From contig JAEUVE010000017.1 of the NCBI GenBank assembly GCA_016786865.1, positions 1 to 47,025 on the forward strand: a stretch of DNA of 47,025 nt, read 5' to 3'. The position numbers were made by a program, and so were the translations under genes. The notes beneath the pieces are model-generated. The model saw only the letters and a list, made by a program, of their open reading frames with translations, did no database searches and was not told the DNA's origin. Below, piece by piece: positions 8,272 through 17,851 of this stretch (position 1 is the first letter of the stretch; every line of letters starts with the position of its first letter). The stretch comes from Sediminibacterium sp. (lineage in GTDB: Bacteria; Bacteroidota; Bacteroidia; Chitinophagales; Chitinophagaceae).

Positions 8272-10443
8272 ATGTTGAGAATCAAACATTGTTTTACGGT
8301 ATTCCTGTTGCTGGCGTCGTTGTGCTCTTTCGGACAAACCGGGCCTGAAATGCCGCCCGTTCCTGCTATGCGCCAATTGCATCATGAATATATTCTTCGT
8401 TCCCTTACCGAAATAGACGGGCTTGGAATGACTCCCGATAAACTGTCTCAAAAGGATATGGTGGAAGCACGCCTGGTGATTTCCGGTCTGCAGGCAACCA
8501 TAGAGAAGAAAGAAACGCTCAATGATGGCGACAAGTACAAGTGGCTGAGAGGGGTGAACGAATTGTTGACCGGCTTTATTACAGCCTACCAGTCCGGTAC
8601 CATCCGGGCCAGTCATTACCCGAATCTGATCCGGGCCTATGAAGCGGCAGCAAAACTGGAATGGGATCATTTTTCCATTGAACCGGTGGTGCGTTCGAAC
8701 GAACTGGAAGTGGGACAGTTGCTGGTGAACAATTTTGCGCTAAACGGAAATATCGGTATCCCTGTGTCGAAGGATTTGCTGATTTTGAAACAGTGCCAGC
8801 GGGAACCAGGCAGAATATTAACGGTGCTTTCCCGGAATCCGGTTAACCGATATGCAGACTCGCTGATTACCATTGCGGCATTACGGGATCCGGAGGAACT
8901 TTATACCTATGCTGCTGCATCCGATGCATTGGGAAAAAAAATTCAGTCGGTGAACCATCCGCTGGTGAAGCTGATATCCAGACTGGCGCTTACCTCTACC
9001 GGCAGAATGTATTTTCCTTTCATCGATAATATTTACAGGGGGGTAACCAGTATGGATTCCATCACACCCTATGTGATGAATGATTCCTCAATCGGTTATT
9101 TTAAACTGTTGGTGCAAACCCGGATTCAGTATGCGGGCCGCATGCAACGGGGAGACACCCCGATGGCAGTAAAAACCTTAACCGCCAAACTGAAGTCCAA
9201 GGCCATTGAAGGATTCATTAATGAAATCAATGCCCTGCACAATACACAAAATGAAAAGATCCGTTTCAGAAGGCTGGAAGGGCTGACTCCGGAAGAGCTC
9301 TATTATTTAACGGTATTGGGAGAACAGGAAATGTACACTTCCAGTTTTGTGAGTGGTGTATATCCCCGGATCTTTTCACGGATGAATATTCCCCGGTCAG
9401 ATTCCCTGCTGCTGAGGGTGAAGCACGATTACTATAAAAAATTTGTCAAGATAGCTGCGGCATACAATATGCTGGATGATTTTCTGAACAGGATGGATAA
9501 GAAAGATGCCGAAAAGCTGATTGTAGGTTTTGTAGACGGACTGGATAAAACAACTTCGCTGGAAGATGCAGTGGATGTGGCAGACTCTTATGCAAGCATA
9601 TATGATCCGGCGCTCCGCAAGCTGATTCTCCTGCATGTAGGACATGAACTGGAACGTTGTACAGACATTGGCTCAAAACGCGGTATTGTTATATACAGTT
9701 TACTGAAGACCATGTTCGTGTCGCTGGATTCGAGCAGTAAGGCAGACATTTCTGCCCGGCTCGGCATCATGCCGGTCTATGAACTTCCGCTGAAACTCCT
9801 TCGCGAACAAAATAATGGAAGGGTGGTAATGCAACAGTTCTTTTACGGAGACAAAGACGGTATGGTTGTATTCAATGCCTTCCTGAATAAATTCCGGAAT
9901 GCCAACTGGAAAATTGTAAAGAAACCTTACTGGGTAGAAGTGAATTCTACTAAGGGGGTTCCTGTTACCATTTATGCTAACCTGCCACTGGATGAAACAA
10001 AGGAACTGGACGATCGGGCGCAGGACAGTTTGATAGAATACCTGGAGTACAATAAAATTTATCCATCGGTTGCCATCCACCGCGGGCACAGTTACTACGT
10101 TAATCAAACCATTCATAAACTTCCTGGTTCTGCCAAACTTGTGCTGCTGGGCAGTTGTGGCGGCTACCAGAAACTGAATGAGATCCTGGAAATTTGCCCG
10201 GGTGCACATATTATTTCCTCCAAGCAAGTAGGTACCGGTATCATTAACCAGGGGCTGATTGATGTAATCAGTGAAAAACTGCGATCGGGCAATAACCTGA
10301 ACTGGCCATCTTTGTGGAGCAGTCTGGCCATCCGATTCAACGGATCATCCAAAGAGAAGTTCGATGATTATATGCCTCCCTATAAAAACCTGGGTGCTAT
10401 TTTCATCACCGCTTATCAGGCTTCGTACAATGCCCTGCAATAA
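8272..10443 (+). CDS. Large exported protein of unknown function, possible caspase-fold (clan CD) domain
   Basis: A 723-residue protein. The ATG at 8272 is chosen because it opens a signal peptide (LRIKHCFTVFLLLASLCSFGQ). The long middle part is helical, with no family I can name. Near the C-terminus a hydrophobic strand ends in a His-Arg-Gly-His (SVAIHRGHSYYV, H603 and H606). A second ends in Gly-Ser-Cys-Gly-Gly (KLVLLGSCGGYQ, C629). The order strand-His-Gly then strand-Cys is that of clan CD cysteine peptidases (caspases, gingipains, CHAT), but the His-Cys distance is short and I see no proven relative, so peptidase activity is only a hypothesis. The gene faces the MBL-fold gene convergently with a 10-bp gap. 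Confidence 0.7.
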   Translation: MLRIKHCFTVFLLLASLCSFGQTGPEMPPVPAMRQLHHEYILRSLTEIDGLGMTPDKLSQKDMVEARLVISGLQATIEKKETLNDGDKYKWLRGVNELLTGFITAYQSGTIRASHYPNLIRAYEAAAKLEWDHFSIEPVVRSNELEVGQLLVNNFALNGNIGIPVSKDLLILKQCQREPGRILTVLSRNPVNRYADSLITIAALRDPEELYTYAAASDALGKKIQSVNHPLVKLISRLALTSTGRMYFPFIDNIYRGVTSMDSITPYVMNDSSIGYFKLLVQTRIQYAGRMQRGDTPMAVKTLTAKLKSKAIEGFINEINALHNTQNEKIRFRRLEGLTPEELYYLTVLGEQEMYTSSFVSGVYPRIFSRMNIPRSDSLLLRVKHDYYKKFVKIAAAYNMLDDFLNRMDKKDAEKLIVGFVDGLDKTTSLEDAVDVADSYASIYDPALRKLILLHVGHELERCTDIGSKRGIVIYSLLKTMFVSLDSSSKADISARLGIMPVYELPLKLLREQNNGRVVMQQFFYGDKDGMVVFNAFLNKFRNANWKIVKKPYWVEVNSTKGVPVTIYANLPLDETKELDDRAQDSLIEYLEYNKIYPSVAIHRGHSYYVNQTIHKLPGSAKLVLLGSCGGYQKLNEILEICPGAHIISSKQVGTGIINQGLIDVISEKLRSGNNLNWPSLWSSLAIRFNGSSKEKFDDYMPPYKNLGAIFITAYQASYNALQ

Positions 10444-10453
10444 TGTTGATTGC

Positions 10454-11092
10454 TTATTGTAAAAAAGGATTGTTTCTTTTTTCGTAGCCAATGGTGGTGG
10501 TAATGCCGTGACCCGGATATACTTTTACCTCGTCGGGCAATACAAACAATTTGGTTCGGATGCTGTTCAGTAAGGTTTCGTGGTTGCCCCCCGGAAGGTC
10601 TGTTCTGCCAATACTTTCCCTGAACAGAACATCGCCTCCTATGATAAACCCTTGAGCCTCACAGTAAAAACAGATGCTGGCCGGCGAATGCCCGGGAGTA
10701 AAAATGACCTTGAGGGCATCGTTTCCGATCTGAACGGTATCTCCTTCCTGCAGGAAGTTAAGCGGCCCGGAATAATTGGTGAACGGGAGTCCCCATTTTT
10801 CTCCGGAAACCGGGGCCATTTGTAACATGGGAGCTTCCTGTGGATGAATATGAAGTGGGGTTTGATAGGTTTCATATACCCAGTTGTTGCCAAATACATG
10901 GTCGAGGTGGCAATGGGTATTCAATAGCTGAACCGGAACCAGCGATTCATTATTGATGAATCCGGCCAGGGTATCCTGTTCTTCTTTGAAATAACATCCG
11001 GGATCGATGATCACGGCTTTCCCCTCTTCGTTGTACAAAACATAAGTATTCTCCTGAACCGGATTAAATATGAAAACCTTAACCTTTAACAT
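10454..11092 (-). CDS. MBL-fold metallo-hydrolase, glyoxalase II-like
   Basis: A 212-residue cytoplasmic enzyme with the metallo-beta-lactamase fold. The ATG at 11092 is chosen because the first strand (LKVKVFIFNPVQENTYVLYN) follows at once; the upstream in-frame extension has no matching fold. Metal ligands seen: HCHLDH (consensus HxHxDH), the later TPGHSPAS His, the GGDVLFRESIGRTD Asp and the VYPGHGITTT His. This pattern fits small glyoxalase II/YcbL-type thioester hydrolases; the actual substrate is not evident. It is divergent from the large barrel protein gene, with a 60-bp gap that must hold both promoters. Confidence 0.88.
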   Translation of the reverse strand: MLKVKVFIFNPVQENTYVLYNEEGKAVIIDPGCYFKEEQDTLAGFINNESLVPVQLLNTHCHLDHVFGNNWVYETYQTPLHIHPQEAPMLQMAPVSGEKWGLPFTNYSGPLNFLQEGDTVQIGNDALKVIFTPGHSPASICFYCEAQGFIIGGDVLFRESIGRTDLPGGNHETLLNSIRTKLFVLPDEVKVYPGHGITTTIGYEKRNNPFLQ

Positions 11093-11152
11093 AAACCTAA
11101 TTTTACCAGCTTTTAACTGTAAATGACTAATTTTAAATGCCAAAGTTCGGAT

Positions 11153-14100
11153 ATGCAATTGAATAGAATCAGCAAAGCAGTTTTTTTTGTCATTTTTCTT
11201 TTGCCCTTTCTGGGGAACGCTCAGGTGAATGCTGTAGAGTTTGGAAAGAACCGCGTTCAGCACAAGAAATTTGACTGGAAATTTTATCAGTCAGACAATT
11301 TCAATACCTACATTTCCCAGGGTGGAGTGGAGTTGGGAAAGTTTGTGTCGCAGGTTGCTGAAGAAGAACTTCGTTCTGTTGAAAATTTTATTGAATATTC
11401 TCTGCAGCGGAGAGCGAATATTGTTGTGTACAACGACTACAACGATTATAAAAGTACCAATATCGGACTCGGTATTGAATTGCAAACACCCGGAGGTACT
11501 ACCAGGCTGGTCAACAATAAACTGGTGGTTTATTTCGACGGAAACCATGCCAATCTGCGCAGGCAGGTGAGGGAGGGAATTGCCCGTGTGCTCACCGACA
11601 ATCTCTTGTTTGGAGATGATATCGGGGAGTTTGCCAGCAACCAGGCATTGCTGGATTTGCCCAAATGGATGGTGGATGGATATGTATCTTATGCGGCAGA
11701 ACCCTGGAGTACCGAAAAGGACGATCTGCTCAAAAGTGCCATGCTCAGCGGGCGTTACAATTCCTTTTATCAACTGGCTTTTGAAAAACCCGTTCTTGCG
11801 GGCCATGCATTCTGGAATTATATTGGCGAGAAATACCGGAAGGAAAACATCACCTATCTGTTATATCTCTCCAGGATTTATAAGAATATCAACAGCGCCT
11901 GTTTGCGGATTTGTAAAAGAAAATTTAAAGATGTACTGAACGACTTTATGCAATTTCAGCAGGAGCGCTACATCAAGGATATCCGCCAGCGCCGAAACCA
12001 GGTAAAGGGTCAGCTGAGTGTTACAGAAGAAATTACCAAAAAGGATTATTTCCGTTTTCAGGCCAACCCCAATCCCAAGAGCAATACCTACGCTTCACTG
12101 GAATTCAATAAGGGGCTGTACAGCGTTAAACTGATCGAAAACTTTTATGATACCAAAGTACTGCTGAAGACCGGGGTAAAGACCAATATGGCAGATGTAA
12201 ATCCCAGTTATCCCATTCTGGCCTGGGATGGTAAGGGTTCTCGTTTGCTGGTGATTTACTGGGAAATGGGCAAAATCAAAATGTTTGTATACGATCTGGT
12301 GGCCCGGTACAAAAGATATAAGCAAACCATTGACGGGTTAGACCAAATCCTGGATGCATCCTTCATGCTCGATGCCAATACATTGGTCATGAGCGCGGTG
12401 AAAAACGGGCATACCGATATCTATACCTATAAAATTGAAGAGCAGAAAGCTACCCAGATTACCAACGATGTATATGATGATCTTACACCAACTATGGTCA
12501 GTTTTCCCAACAGGGTAGGAATCATTTTTGCATCCAATCGGCCGGGTCCGCTGGCACCGGATAAGGATACCGTTATTCCTGGAAGGCATTCCTACAATAT
12601 ATTCATGGTAGATCTTCTGAACGACAGCAGAGAAAAACAGATTACCCAGCTTACCAATGTGAAATTCGGGAATGCGAAGTATCCTATGCAATACAATACC
12701 AACCATTTCACTTTTGTGTCGGATGAAAATGGTATTGCCAACAGATGGGCAGGTTTCTTTGCAACACAACGGAATGGCTTGGATACGCTCTACTATATCG
12801 GAGATGAAATATTACGTAATCCGGCACCGAAAGAATTTGATTCAACACTGATGGCCTGGCAAAAGCAGGAACCCGATAGTGTTAGTTATTTTCAGGTGTA
12901 CAAAGATTCTACCTATACCTTCCCCATTACCAACTACCAGAGCAGTTTGCTGGAAACCAGAATTGCGGGAAACAACGGACAGGTAAGCGAAGTGAGAAGA
13001 GAGGGCGATTTCAAATTCCTGTATAAGCTGAAGGTAGATGAAGTTGCTTTGAATAAACGAAATGTGAATCCCAAGCCAACCGAGTATGTGCGCAGGGTAA
13101 TGGAAGAAAAGAAAGCAGTTGAGGGCAAAGCCATTGTTTATACGCAAAAACCATTGGTGGCCGACACCGTTAAAAAAGCAAAAGATTTCTTTCAGAATGA
13201 ATTTGCAGATGAAAAACCGGATACAGGATTTGTAGTACCTCAAATACCTTTAACTACTGTTAAGAAACAAAGTTCACTGGCCAGAACCCGCTTGTTCGAT
13301 TACCGGAAAAAATTCAATGCCGACTATGTGTTGAGTGGCTTCTCCAATAATGTACTGATCAATAAATACCAGCCTTACGGTGGTGGTAACGGACCTATTC
13401 AGCTGAACAATGGCAACGACTTTAATTTTACTTTCCGGGTGGGTGTAACGGAACTTTTCGAAGACATCAGGTTTGTGGCCGGACTCCGTTTCGGAACCAA
13501 CCTGCGCGATAAGGATATTCTGTTCTCCTTCCAGAACCTGCGGAAGCGGATCGACTGGGGTGTTACTTATTACAGAAGCAATGTGACCAATTTTTTTGGT
13601 ACTCAGTTCAATAATATGCTGATCACCAATTTGTATCAGGTGAACGCCAAGTATGCCATTAATGAAGTAAAAAGCTTTCGTGTAACTGTGGGATTAAGAA
13701 CCGACAGAGGCATTCTTCGTCCTTATGATAATGTAAGCGGATTACCCAATCCAAATGCACTGGCTTATCCGGATACCTTGTCTAAGTTTCTGTTGTCTCG
13801 CTTTGAATACGTTCACGACAACACACTCAATCCGGTACAAAACATCTGGGATGGATTGCGGTACAAAATATTCATGGATGTGAATATGCCGCTGACCGAT
13901 AATAAACTGTACAAAGGAAAGCCTACCCTGAATTTTGGATTCGACGCACGTTACTATCACAAGATCTACCGGAACTTTATCTGGGCAGGTCGGGCTGCTG
14001 CAGATTTTTCCTGGGGACCACAAAAGCTGATATACTATCTTGGTGGGGTAGATGGCTGGATCGGACCTAAATTTAACGGAGCCAATACACCTGCAGCAGA

Positions 14101-14527
14101 CCAAACCTATGCATTCCAGACACTTGCGGTGAATATGCGTGGGTATAAGCAGAATATTGCCAACGGAAATAATGCATTCGTCATCAACAGCGAATTCAGG
14201 TTACCTGTATTTTCAACATTTATCAATAAGCCCATTAACAACGCATTCATTCGCAACTTCCAGTTGGTTCAGTTCATCGATCTGGGAACTGCATGGAATG
14301 GCAAATACAATGGAATTAAGCGTCCGGGCGATATATACACAGATCCGAACTCTTCTGTTGTAGTGAAGGTTGATGCAGGCGGACTGGGACCATTTGCCGG
14401 TGGATACGGCTTTGGCGCCAGAAGCACTGTGTTGGGTTATTTCCTGAAATTTGATGCCGGCTGGCCAATGAAAGGAATTTTCAGAGGTAGTCCTGTTTAT
14501 TATTTCGCGCTCGGATTCGATTTCTAA
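11153..14527 (+). CDS. Outer-membrane protein with peptidase-MA-like, TolB-propeller and beta-barrel parts
   Basis: A 1124-residue exported protein (signal NRISKAVFFVIFLLPFLGNAQ). The ATG at 11153 is chosen over an earlier start at 11123 because it opens the signal peptide. Three parts can be traced. Residues about 30-300 resemble gluzincin-like peptidase-MA modules (LPKWMVDGYVSYAAEPWS), but the place where HExxH would sit reads VREGIARVL, so it is probably inactive. Residues about 320-560 hold WD40/TolB-type repeats (YPILAWDGKGSRLLVIYWE, IIFASNRPGP, FTFVSDENG). Residues about 740-1124 look like a surface-antigen barrel rich in alternating aromatics and ending YYFALGFDF, with the terminal Phe typical of BAM substrates. 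Bacteroidota genomes carry such proteins widely; function unknown. Confidence 0.8.
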   Translation: MQLNRISKAVFFVIFLLPFLGNAQVNAVEFGKNRVQHKKFDWKFYQSDNFNTYISQGGVELGKFVSQVAEEELRSVENFIEYSLQRRANIVVYNDYNDYKSTNIGLGIELQTPGGTTRLVNNKLVVYFDGNHANLRRQVREGIARVLTDNLLFGDDIGEFASNQALLDLPKWMVDGYVSYAAEPWSTEKDDLLKSAMLSGRYNSFYQLAFEKPVLAGHAFWNYIGEKYRKENITYLLYLSRIYKNINSACLRICKRKFKDVLNDFMQFQQERYIKDIRQRRNQVKGQLSVTEEITKKDYFRFQANPNPKSNTYASLEFNKGLYSVKLIENFYDTKVLLKTGVKTNMADVNPSYPILAWDGKGSRLLVIYWEMGKIKMFVYDLVARYKRYKQTIDGLDQILDASFMLDANTLVMSAVKNGHTDIYTYKIEEQKATQITNDVYDDLTPTMVSFPNRVGIIFASNRPGPLAPDKDTVIPGRHSYNIFMVDLLNDSREKQITQLTNVKFGNAKYPMQYNTNHFTFVSDENGIANRWAGFFATQRNGLDTLYYIGDEILRNPAPKEFDSTLMAWQKQEPDSVSYFQVYKDSTYTFPITNYQSSLLETRIAGNNGQVSEVRREGDFKFLYKLKVDEVALNKRNVNPKPTEYVRRVMEEKKAVEGKAIVYTQKPLVADTVKKAKDFFQNEFADEKPDTGFVVPQIPLTTVKKQSSLARTRLFDYRKKFNADYVLSGFSNNVLINKYQPYGGGNGPIQLNNGNDFNFTFRVGVTELFEDIRFVAGLRFGTNLRDKDILFSFQNLRKRIDWGVTYYRSNVTNFFGTQFNNMLITNLYQVNAKYAINEVKSFRVTVGLRTDRGILRPYDNVSGLPNPNALAYPDTLSKFLLSRFEYVHDNTLNPVQNIWDGLRYKIFMDVNMPLTDNKLYKGKPTLNFGFDARYYHKIYRNFIWAGRAAADFSWGPQKLIYYLGGVDGWIGPKFNGANTPAADQTYAFQTLAVNMRGYKQNIANGNNAFVINSEFRLPVFSTFINKPINNAFIRNFQLVQFIDLGTAWNGKYNGIKRPGDIYTDPNSSVVVKVDAGGLGPFAGGYGFGARSTVLGYFLKFDAGWPMKGIFRGSPVYYFALGFDF

Positions 14528-14534
14528 ACAGCGC

Positions 14535-15341
14535 TTATTTAGCCATGTCGGAATAGCCTTCCTCGTTAAGGTCTTTAATGCTGGGTTCCCGTAGTTCAAC
14601 CGGTTTGGGTTGCTGTATTCCCTTGCGCATCCGCATGTTCAGCAGTTCCACAATAAAAGAAAACGCCATGGCGAAGTATACATAGTTCTTCAGGTGAAGA
14701 TCGTGTGTGCCTTCCGCATCCCAGCCTTCTACCAGTAAAACAAAGCCAATCATTACCAGGAATGATAAGGCCAGCATTTTTAGTGTGGGATGTTTATGAA
14801 TAAATGCGGAAATAGCCGGACTGAATAAAAACATCAGAATCATGGCAATCACCACAGCGCTGATCATGACTTCAATGTGTTTGGCAGTTCCTCCCGCAGT
14901 AATAATGCTGTCGAAGCTGAACACCATATCGATGAGAATGATCTGAAACACGCCGGCGCCAAAACCAAGGGGTTTGGCTGTAACTCCGGCTGCTGCAGCT
15001 TCTTCTCCTTCCAGTTTATGGTGAATTTCTTTAACGGTCTTATATATCAGGAACAATCCCCCTGCCAGCATAACCAGGCTCGCGAGATCAAAATCCTTTC
15101 CCATTGCACTGAATACCGGCTTTCCTTTTTGAGACAGGAGCCAGCTCAGGCCAAATAATAAAATGGTTCTGGTTATGATACCGGTGACCATCCAGATCAT
15201 CCTTCCCTTTTTCTGAATGGCCTTGGGCATCCTGTTGAGGATGATGCTTACAAAAATGACATTATCAATGCCCAGTACAACTTCAAGTATGGTAAGGATC
15301 AGAAAGCTGATTAAACTTTCGGTGGTAAAAAGATGCTCCAT
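14535..15341 (-). CDS. TerC-family integral membrane protein
   Basis: A 268-residue inner-membrane protein with about seven hydrophobic segments. The family motifs with intramembrane acids are present: EVVLGIDNVIFVSIIL near the N-terminus and FSFDSIITAGG in the middle. TerC relatives are linked to tellurite resistance and, in several bacteria, to manganese export that protects exported proteins from mismetallation. The C-terminus is cytoplasmic and polar. It lies 43 bp downstream of pyrD on the same strand and converges on the preceding barrel-protein gene with a 7-bp gap. The metal exported is inferred from the family only. Confidence 0.9.
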   Translation of the reverse strand: MEHLFTTESLISFLILTILEVVLGIDNVIFVSIILNRMPKAIQKKGRMIWMVTGIITRTILLFGLSWLLSQKGKPVFSAMGKDFDLASLVMLAGGLFLIYKTVKEIHHKLEGEEAAAAGVTAKPLGFGAGVFQIILIDMVFSFDSIITAGGTAKHIEVMISAVVIAMILMFLFSPAISAFIHKHPTLKMLALSFLVMIGFVLLVEGWDAEGTHDLHLKNYVYFAMAFSFIVELLNMRMRKGIQQPKPVELREPSIKDLNEEGYSDMAK

Positions 15342-15384
15342 GTTGTTTAGCTTATACGCAAATATACAGTTGATCGCAATTGGC

Positions 15385-16425
15385 TTATCGGGCCAGGTAG
15401 GTACAGATCTTTCTGGCTATAGCAGGTCCTTCGTATACAAAACCTGTCCAAACCTGCACCAGTTCCGCGCCTTTGCTGAATTTGTCGGCTGCATCCTCAC
15501 CGGTAAATATGCCTCCGCTCGCAATGATGGGGATTTGCCGGTTGGTATTTTTAGAGAGATAGGACAGCACTTCATTGGATCTTTGCTGTACTGGTTTTCC
15601 GCTTAAACCACCGATGCCAATAGCTTTGCTTTTTTGAATGCCGGCTGGGCTGAGCATACTGCGGTCGACGGTGGTATTGGTGGCTACCAGCCCGCTGAGC
15701 TTCATTTCGAATGAAAGAGAGATGATATCATCTAATTGTTCCTGTGTAAGGTCCGGCGCTATTTTCAGGAGCAGCGGCTTAGGGTTGGATTTGCCCGTAT
15801 TGTCGTTTTGTAATACTCCGAAAATCCGGCGAAGCGCTTCTTTTTCCTGCAGCTCCCGTAATCCGGGTGTATTGGGAGAGCTCACGTTCACCACAAAATA
15901 GTCCACTTCGTTATGCAGTTCGTTGAAGCAGATTTGATAATCTTTCCAGGCATCCTCATTGGGGGTAATCTTGTTTTTTCCAATATTGCCCCCGATGATC
16001 ATCCGGGAGTTAGCGGTGTTATTCCAGTTGATCAGCCGCTGCTTTACGGCAGTAACCCCATCGTTGTTGAATCCCATTCTGTTGATCAGCGCTTTATCCT
16101 GAGGAAGCCGGAACAAACGGGGCTTGTCGTTACCTGGCTGGGCCCTGGGGGTAACGGTTCCGATTTCTACAAAGCCAAAACCAAGCGCTTCCAGTTCGTT
16201 CAGATAGGAGGCATTTTTGTCGAATCCGGCACCTAACCCAACCGGATTGGGAAAACGAAGACCCCAAAGTTCTTTTTCCAGTTGGCTGGAACGGAACTGA
16301 AAGGCATTCCGGATCAGGGTATTCGTTAAAGAAAAACGGGTGCCCATTTTGAGGCAACCCATGGCAAAATGATGCACTTCCTCTGGCGGGAAGCAAAACA
16401 GGAGATTTCTGATCAGCTGGTACAA
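15385..16425 (-). CDS. pyrD: Dihydroorotate dehydrogenase (quinone), class 2
   Basis: Oxidises dihydroorotate to orotate in pyrimidine synthesis, passing electrons to membrane quinone. The protein has 346 residues. The N-terminal amphipathic helix (MYQLIRNLLFCFPPEEVHHFA) marks the membrane-bound class 2. FMN and substrate motifs seen: NPVGLGAGFDKNA, RMGFNN, NVSSPNTPGLRELQ with the catalytic Ser, LLKIAPDL, GLSGKPV and IIASGGIF. The start is TTG at 16425: there is an in-frame stop 12 bases upstream, and the next ATG would remove the conserved N-terminal helix. Likely co-transcribed with terC, divergent from the thiolase gene. Confidence 0.95.
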   Translation of the reverse strand: MYQLIRNLLFCFPPEEVHHFAMGCLKMGTRFSLTNTLIRNAFQFRSSQLEKELWGLRFPNPVGLGAGFDKNASYLNELEALGFGFVEIGTVTPRAQPGNDKPRLFRLPQDKALINRMGFNNDGVTAVKQRLINWNNTANSRMIIGGNIGKNKITPNEDAWKDYQICFNELHNEVDYFVVNVSSPNTPGLRELQEKEALRRIFGVLQNDNTGKSNPKPLLLKIAPDLTQEQLDDIISLSFEMKLSGLVATNTTVDRSMLSPAGIQKSKAIGIGGLSGKPVQQRSNEVLSYLSKNTNRQIPIIASGGIFTGEDAADKFSKGAELVQVWTGFVYEGPAIARKICTYLAR

Positions 16426-16504
16426 AAGAATCTTTTAGCGAAAATAGAATGAAATGCTGAATTATCTTAATTTAGTTGCATAAACAACTTTTAATCATTT
16501 TCCC

Positions 16505-16512
16505 TACATTTG
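16505..16512 (+). promoter_or_regulatory. Promoter -7 element of the thiolase gene
   Basis: TACATTTG fits TAnnTTTG and lies 18 nt before the ATG at 16531. The nearest TTG upstream (16476-16478) is 26 bp away, longer than usual. Confidence 0.4.
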
Positions 16513-16530
16513 AACCATAAAATTCATTTT

Positions 16531-17706
16531 ATGCAGGAAGCATACATTGTAGCAGGTTTTCGAACAGCAGTTGCGAAAAGTAAAAAAGGGGGATTCCGTT
16601 TTTTCAGACCGGATGACCTGGCTGTTGAAGTCATCAAAGCCCTTGTGGCTTCTGTTCCGCAGCTGGACCCCAACAGGGTGGATGATGTAATTGTTGGTAA
16701 TGCTGTTCCTGAAGCAGAACAGGGTTTACAATTTGGCAGAATCATTGCCGCCAAAGCGCTGGGGATAGATGTTCCGGGAATCACCATCAACCGTTACTGC
16801 GCCAGCGGCCTTGAAAGTATTGCCATGGCAACTGCCAAAATCAGAACCGGCATGGCAGAATGTATTGTTGCAGGTGGTACAGAAAGTATGAGTCTGGTTC
16901 CAACCACCGGATGGAAAACAGTACCCTCCTATGCAATTGCCAAAGACGATCCGGATTACTACCTGAGTATGGGACTTACTGCGGAAGCGGTAGCCAAAGA
17001 ATACAATGTTTCCAGAGAGGATCAGGATGTATTTGCCTATAATTCTCACCAAAAAGCCAAAGTGGCCATTGAGAACGGTTATTTTAAGAGTGGAATTGTT
17101 CCGATTACAGTAGAAGAAACCTATGTAAACGAAAAAGGTAAAAAAGCAGTACGCTCTTATGTGGTGGATACCGACGAAGGGCTGCGGGCTGATACAACAG
17201 TAGAAGGCTTGTCTAAATTGAAACCTGCTTTCTCTGCTACCGGAACGGTTACCGCAGGTAACTCTTCACAAACCAGTGATGGTGCATCTTTTGTGTTGGT
17301 AATGAGTGAACGTATGATCAATGAGCTGGGATTAAAACCAATCGGCAGACTGGTGAATTGTGCTTCTGCGGGTGTTCATCCTAGAATCATGGGAATCGGA
17401 CCGGTTGCCGCGATTCCTAAAGTGTTGAAGCAGGCCGGAATGAATCTTTCTGATATAGACCTCATTGAACTGAATGAAGCTTTTGCTTCGCAGTCGCTGG
17501 CGGTTATACGTGAACTGGGTCTGGATCCTGCCAGAGTAAATATCAATGGCGGTGCCATTGCGCTTGGGCATCCGCTTGGTTGCACCGGCAGCAAGCTGAC
17601 TGTGCAGGTGCTGAACGATATGAAGCGGCTGAATAAAAAATATGGGATGGTTTCTGCCTGTGTTGGCGGAGGTCAGGGAATTGCCGGAATCATTGAAAAT
17701 ATCTAA
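16531..17706 (+). CDS. Acetyl-CoA C-acyltransferase (thiolase)
   Basis: A 391-residue thiolase, which cleaves 3-ketoacyl-CoA in fatty-acid beta-oxidation or condenses acetyl-CoA in the reverse reaction. The acyl-carrying Cys is C90 ([12 protein letters not shown]). The C-terminal catalytic pieces are [17 protein letters not shown] with the His and SACVGGGQG with the second Cys. The first ATG at 16531 matches the normal family start ([15 protein letters not shown]); a TTG seven codons earlier overlaps the -7 element. Sequence alone suggests a FadA/AtoB-type degradative enzyme, but no other beta-oxidation gene is adjacent, so the choice between the two roles is open. A strong terminator follows. 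Confidence 0.93.
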   Translation: MQEAYIVAGFRTAVAKSKKGGFRFFRPDDLAVEVIKALVASVPQLDPNRVDDVIVGNAVPEAEQGLQFGRIIAAKALGIDVPGITINRYCASGLESIAMATAKIRTGMAECIVAGGTESMSLVPTTGWKTVPSYAIAKDDPDYYLSMGLTAEAVAKEYNVSREDQDVFAYNSHQKAKVAIENGYFKSGIVPITVEETYVNEKGKKAVRSYVVDTDEGLRADTTVEGLSKLKPAFSATGTVTAGNSSQTSDGASFVLVMSERMINELGLKPIGRLVNCASAGVHPRIMGIGPVAAIPKVLKQAGMNLSDIDLIELNEAFASQSLAVIRELGLDPARVNINGGAIALGHPLGCTGSKLTVQVLNDMKRLNKKYGMVSACVGGGQGIAGIIENI

Positions 17707-17730
17707 CTCCTTATAAAATAACCTGTTGTG

Positions 17731-17765
17731 AACCCTGTTGCCGTTGGAATGCAACAGGGTTTTTT
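17731..17765 (+). terminator. Rho-independent terminator after the thiolase gene
   Basis: A perfect 11-bp stem (AACCCTGTTGC at 17731-17741, GCAACAGGGTT at 17751-17761) with a 9-nt loop followed by a T run. Confidence 0.9.
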
Positions 17766-17851
17766 GATGCACGGGCTATGGGAGGCAATCAATGATCTAT
17801 GTCATATTTTATATGTAAATTAAGTTGGAAATTTACAGCAATACAACGCAT

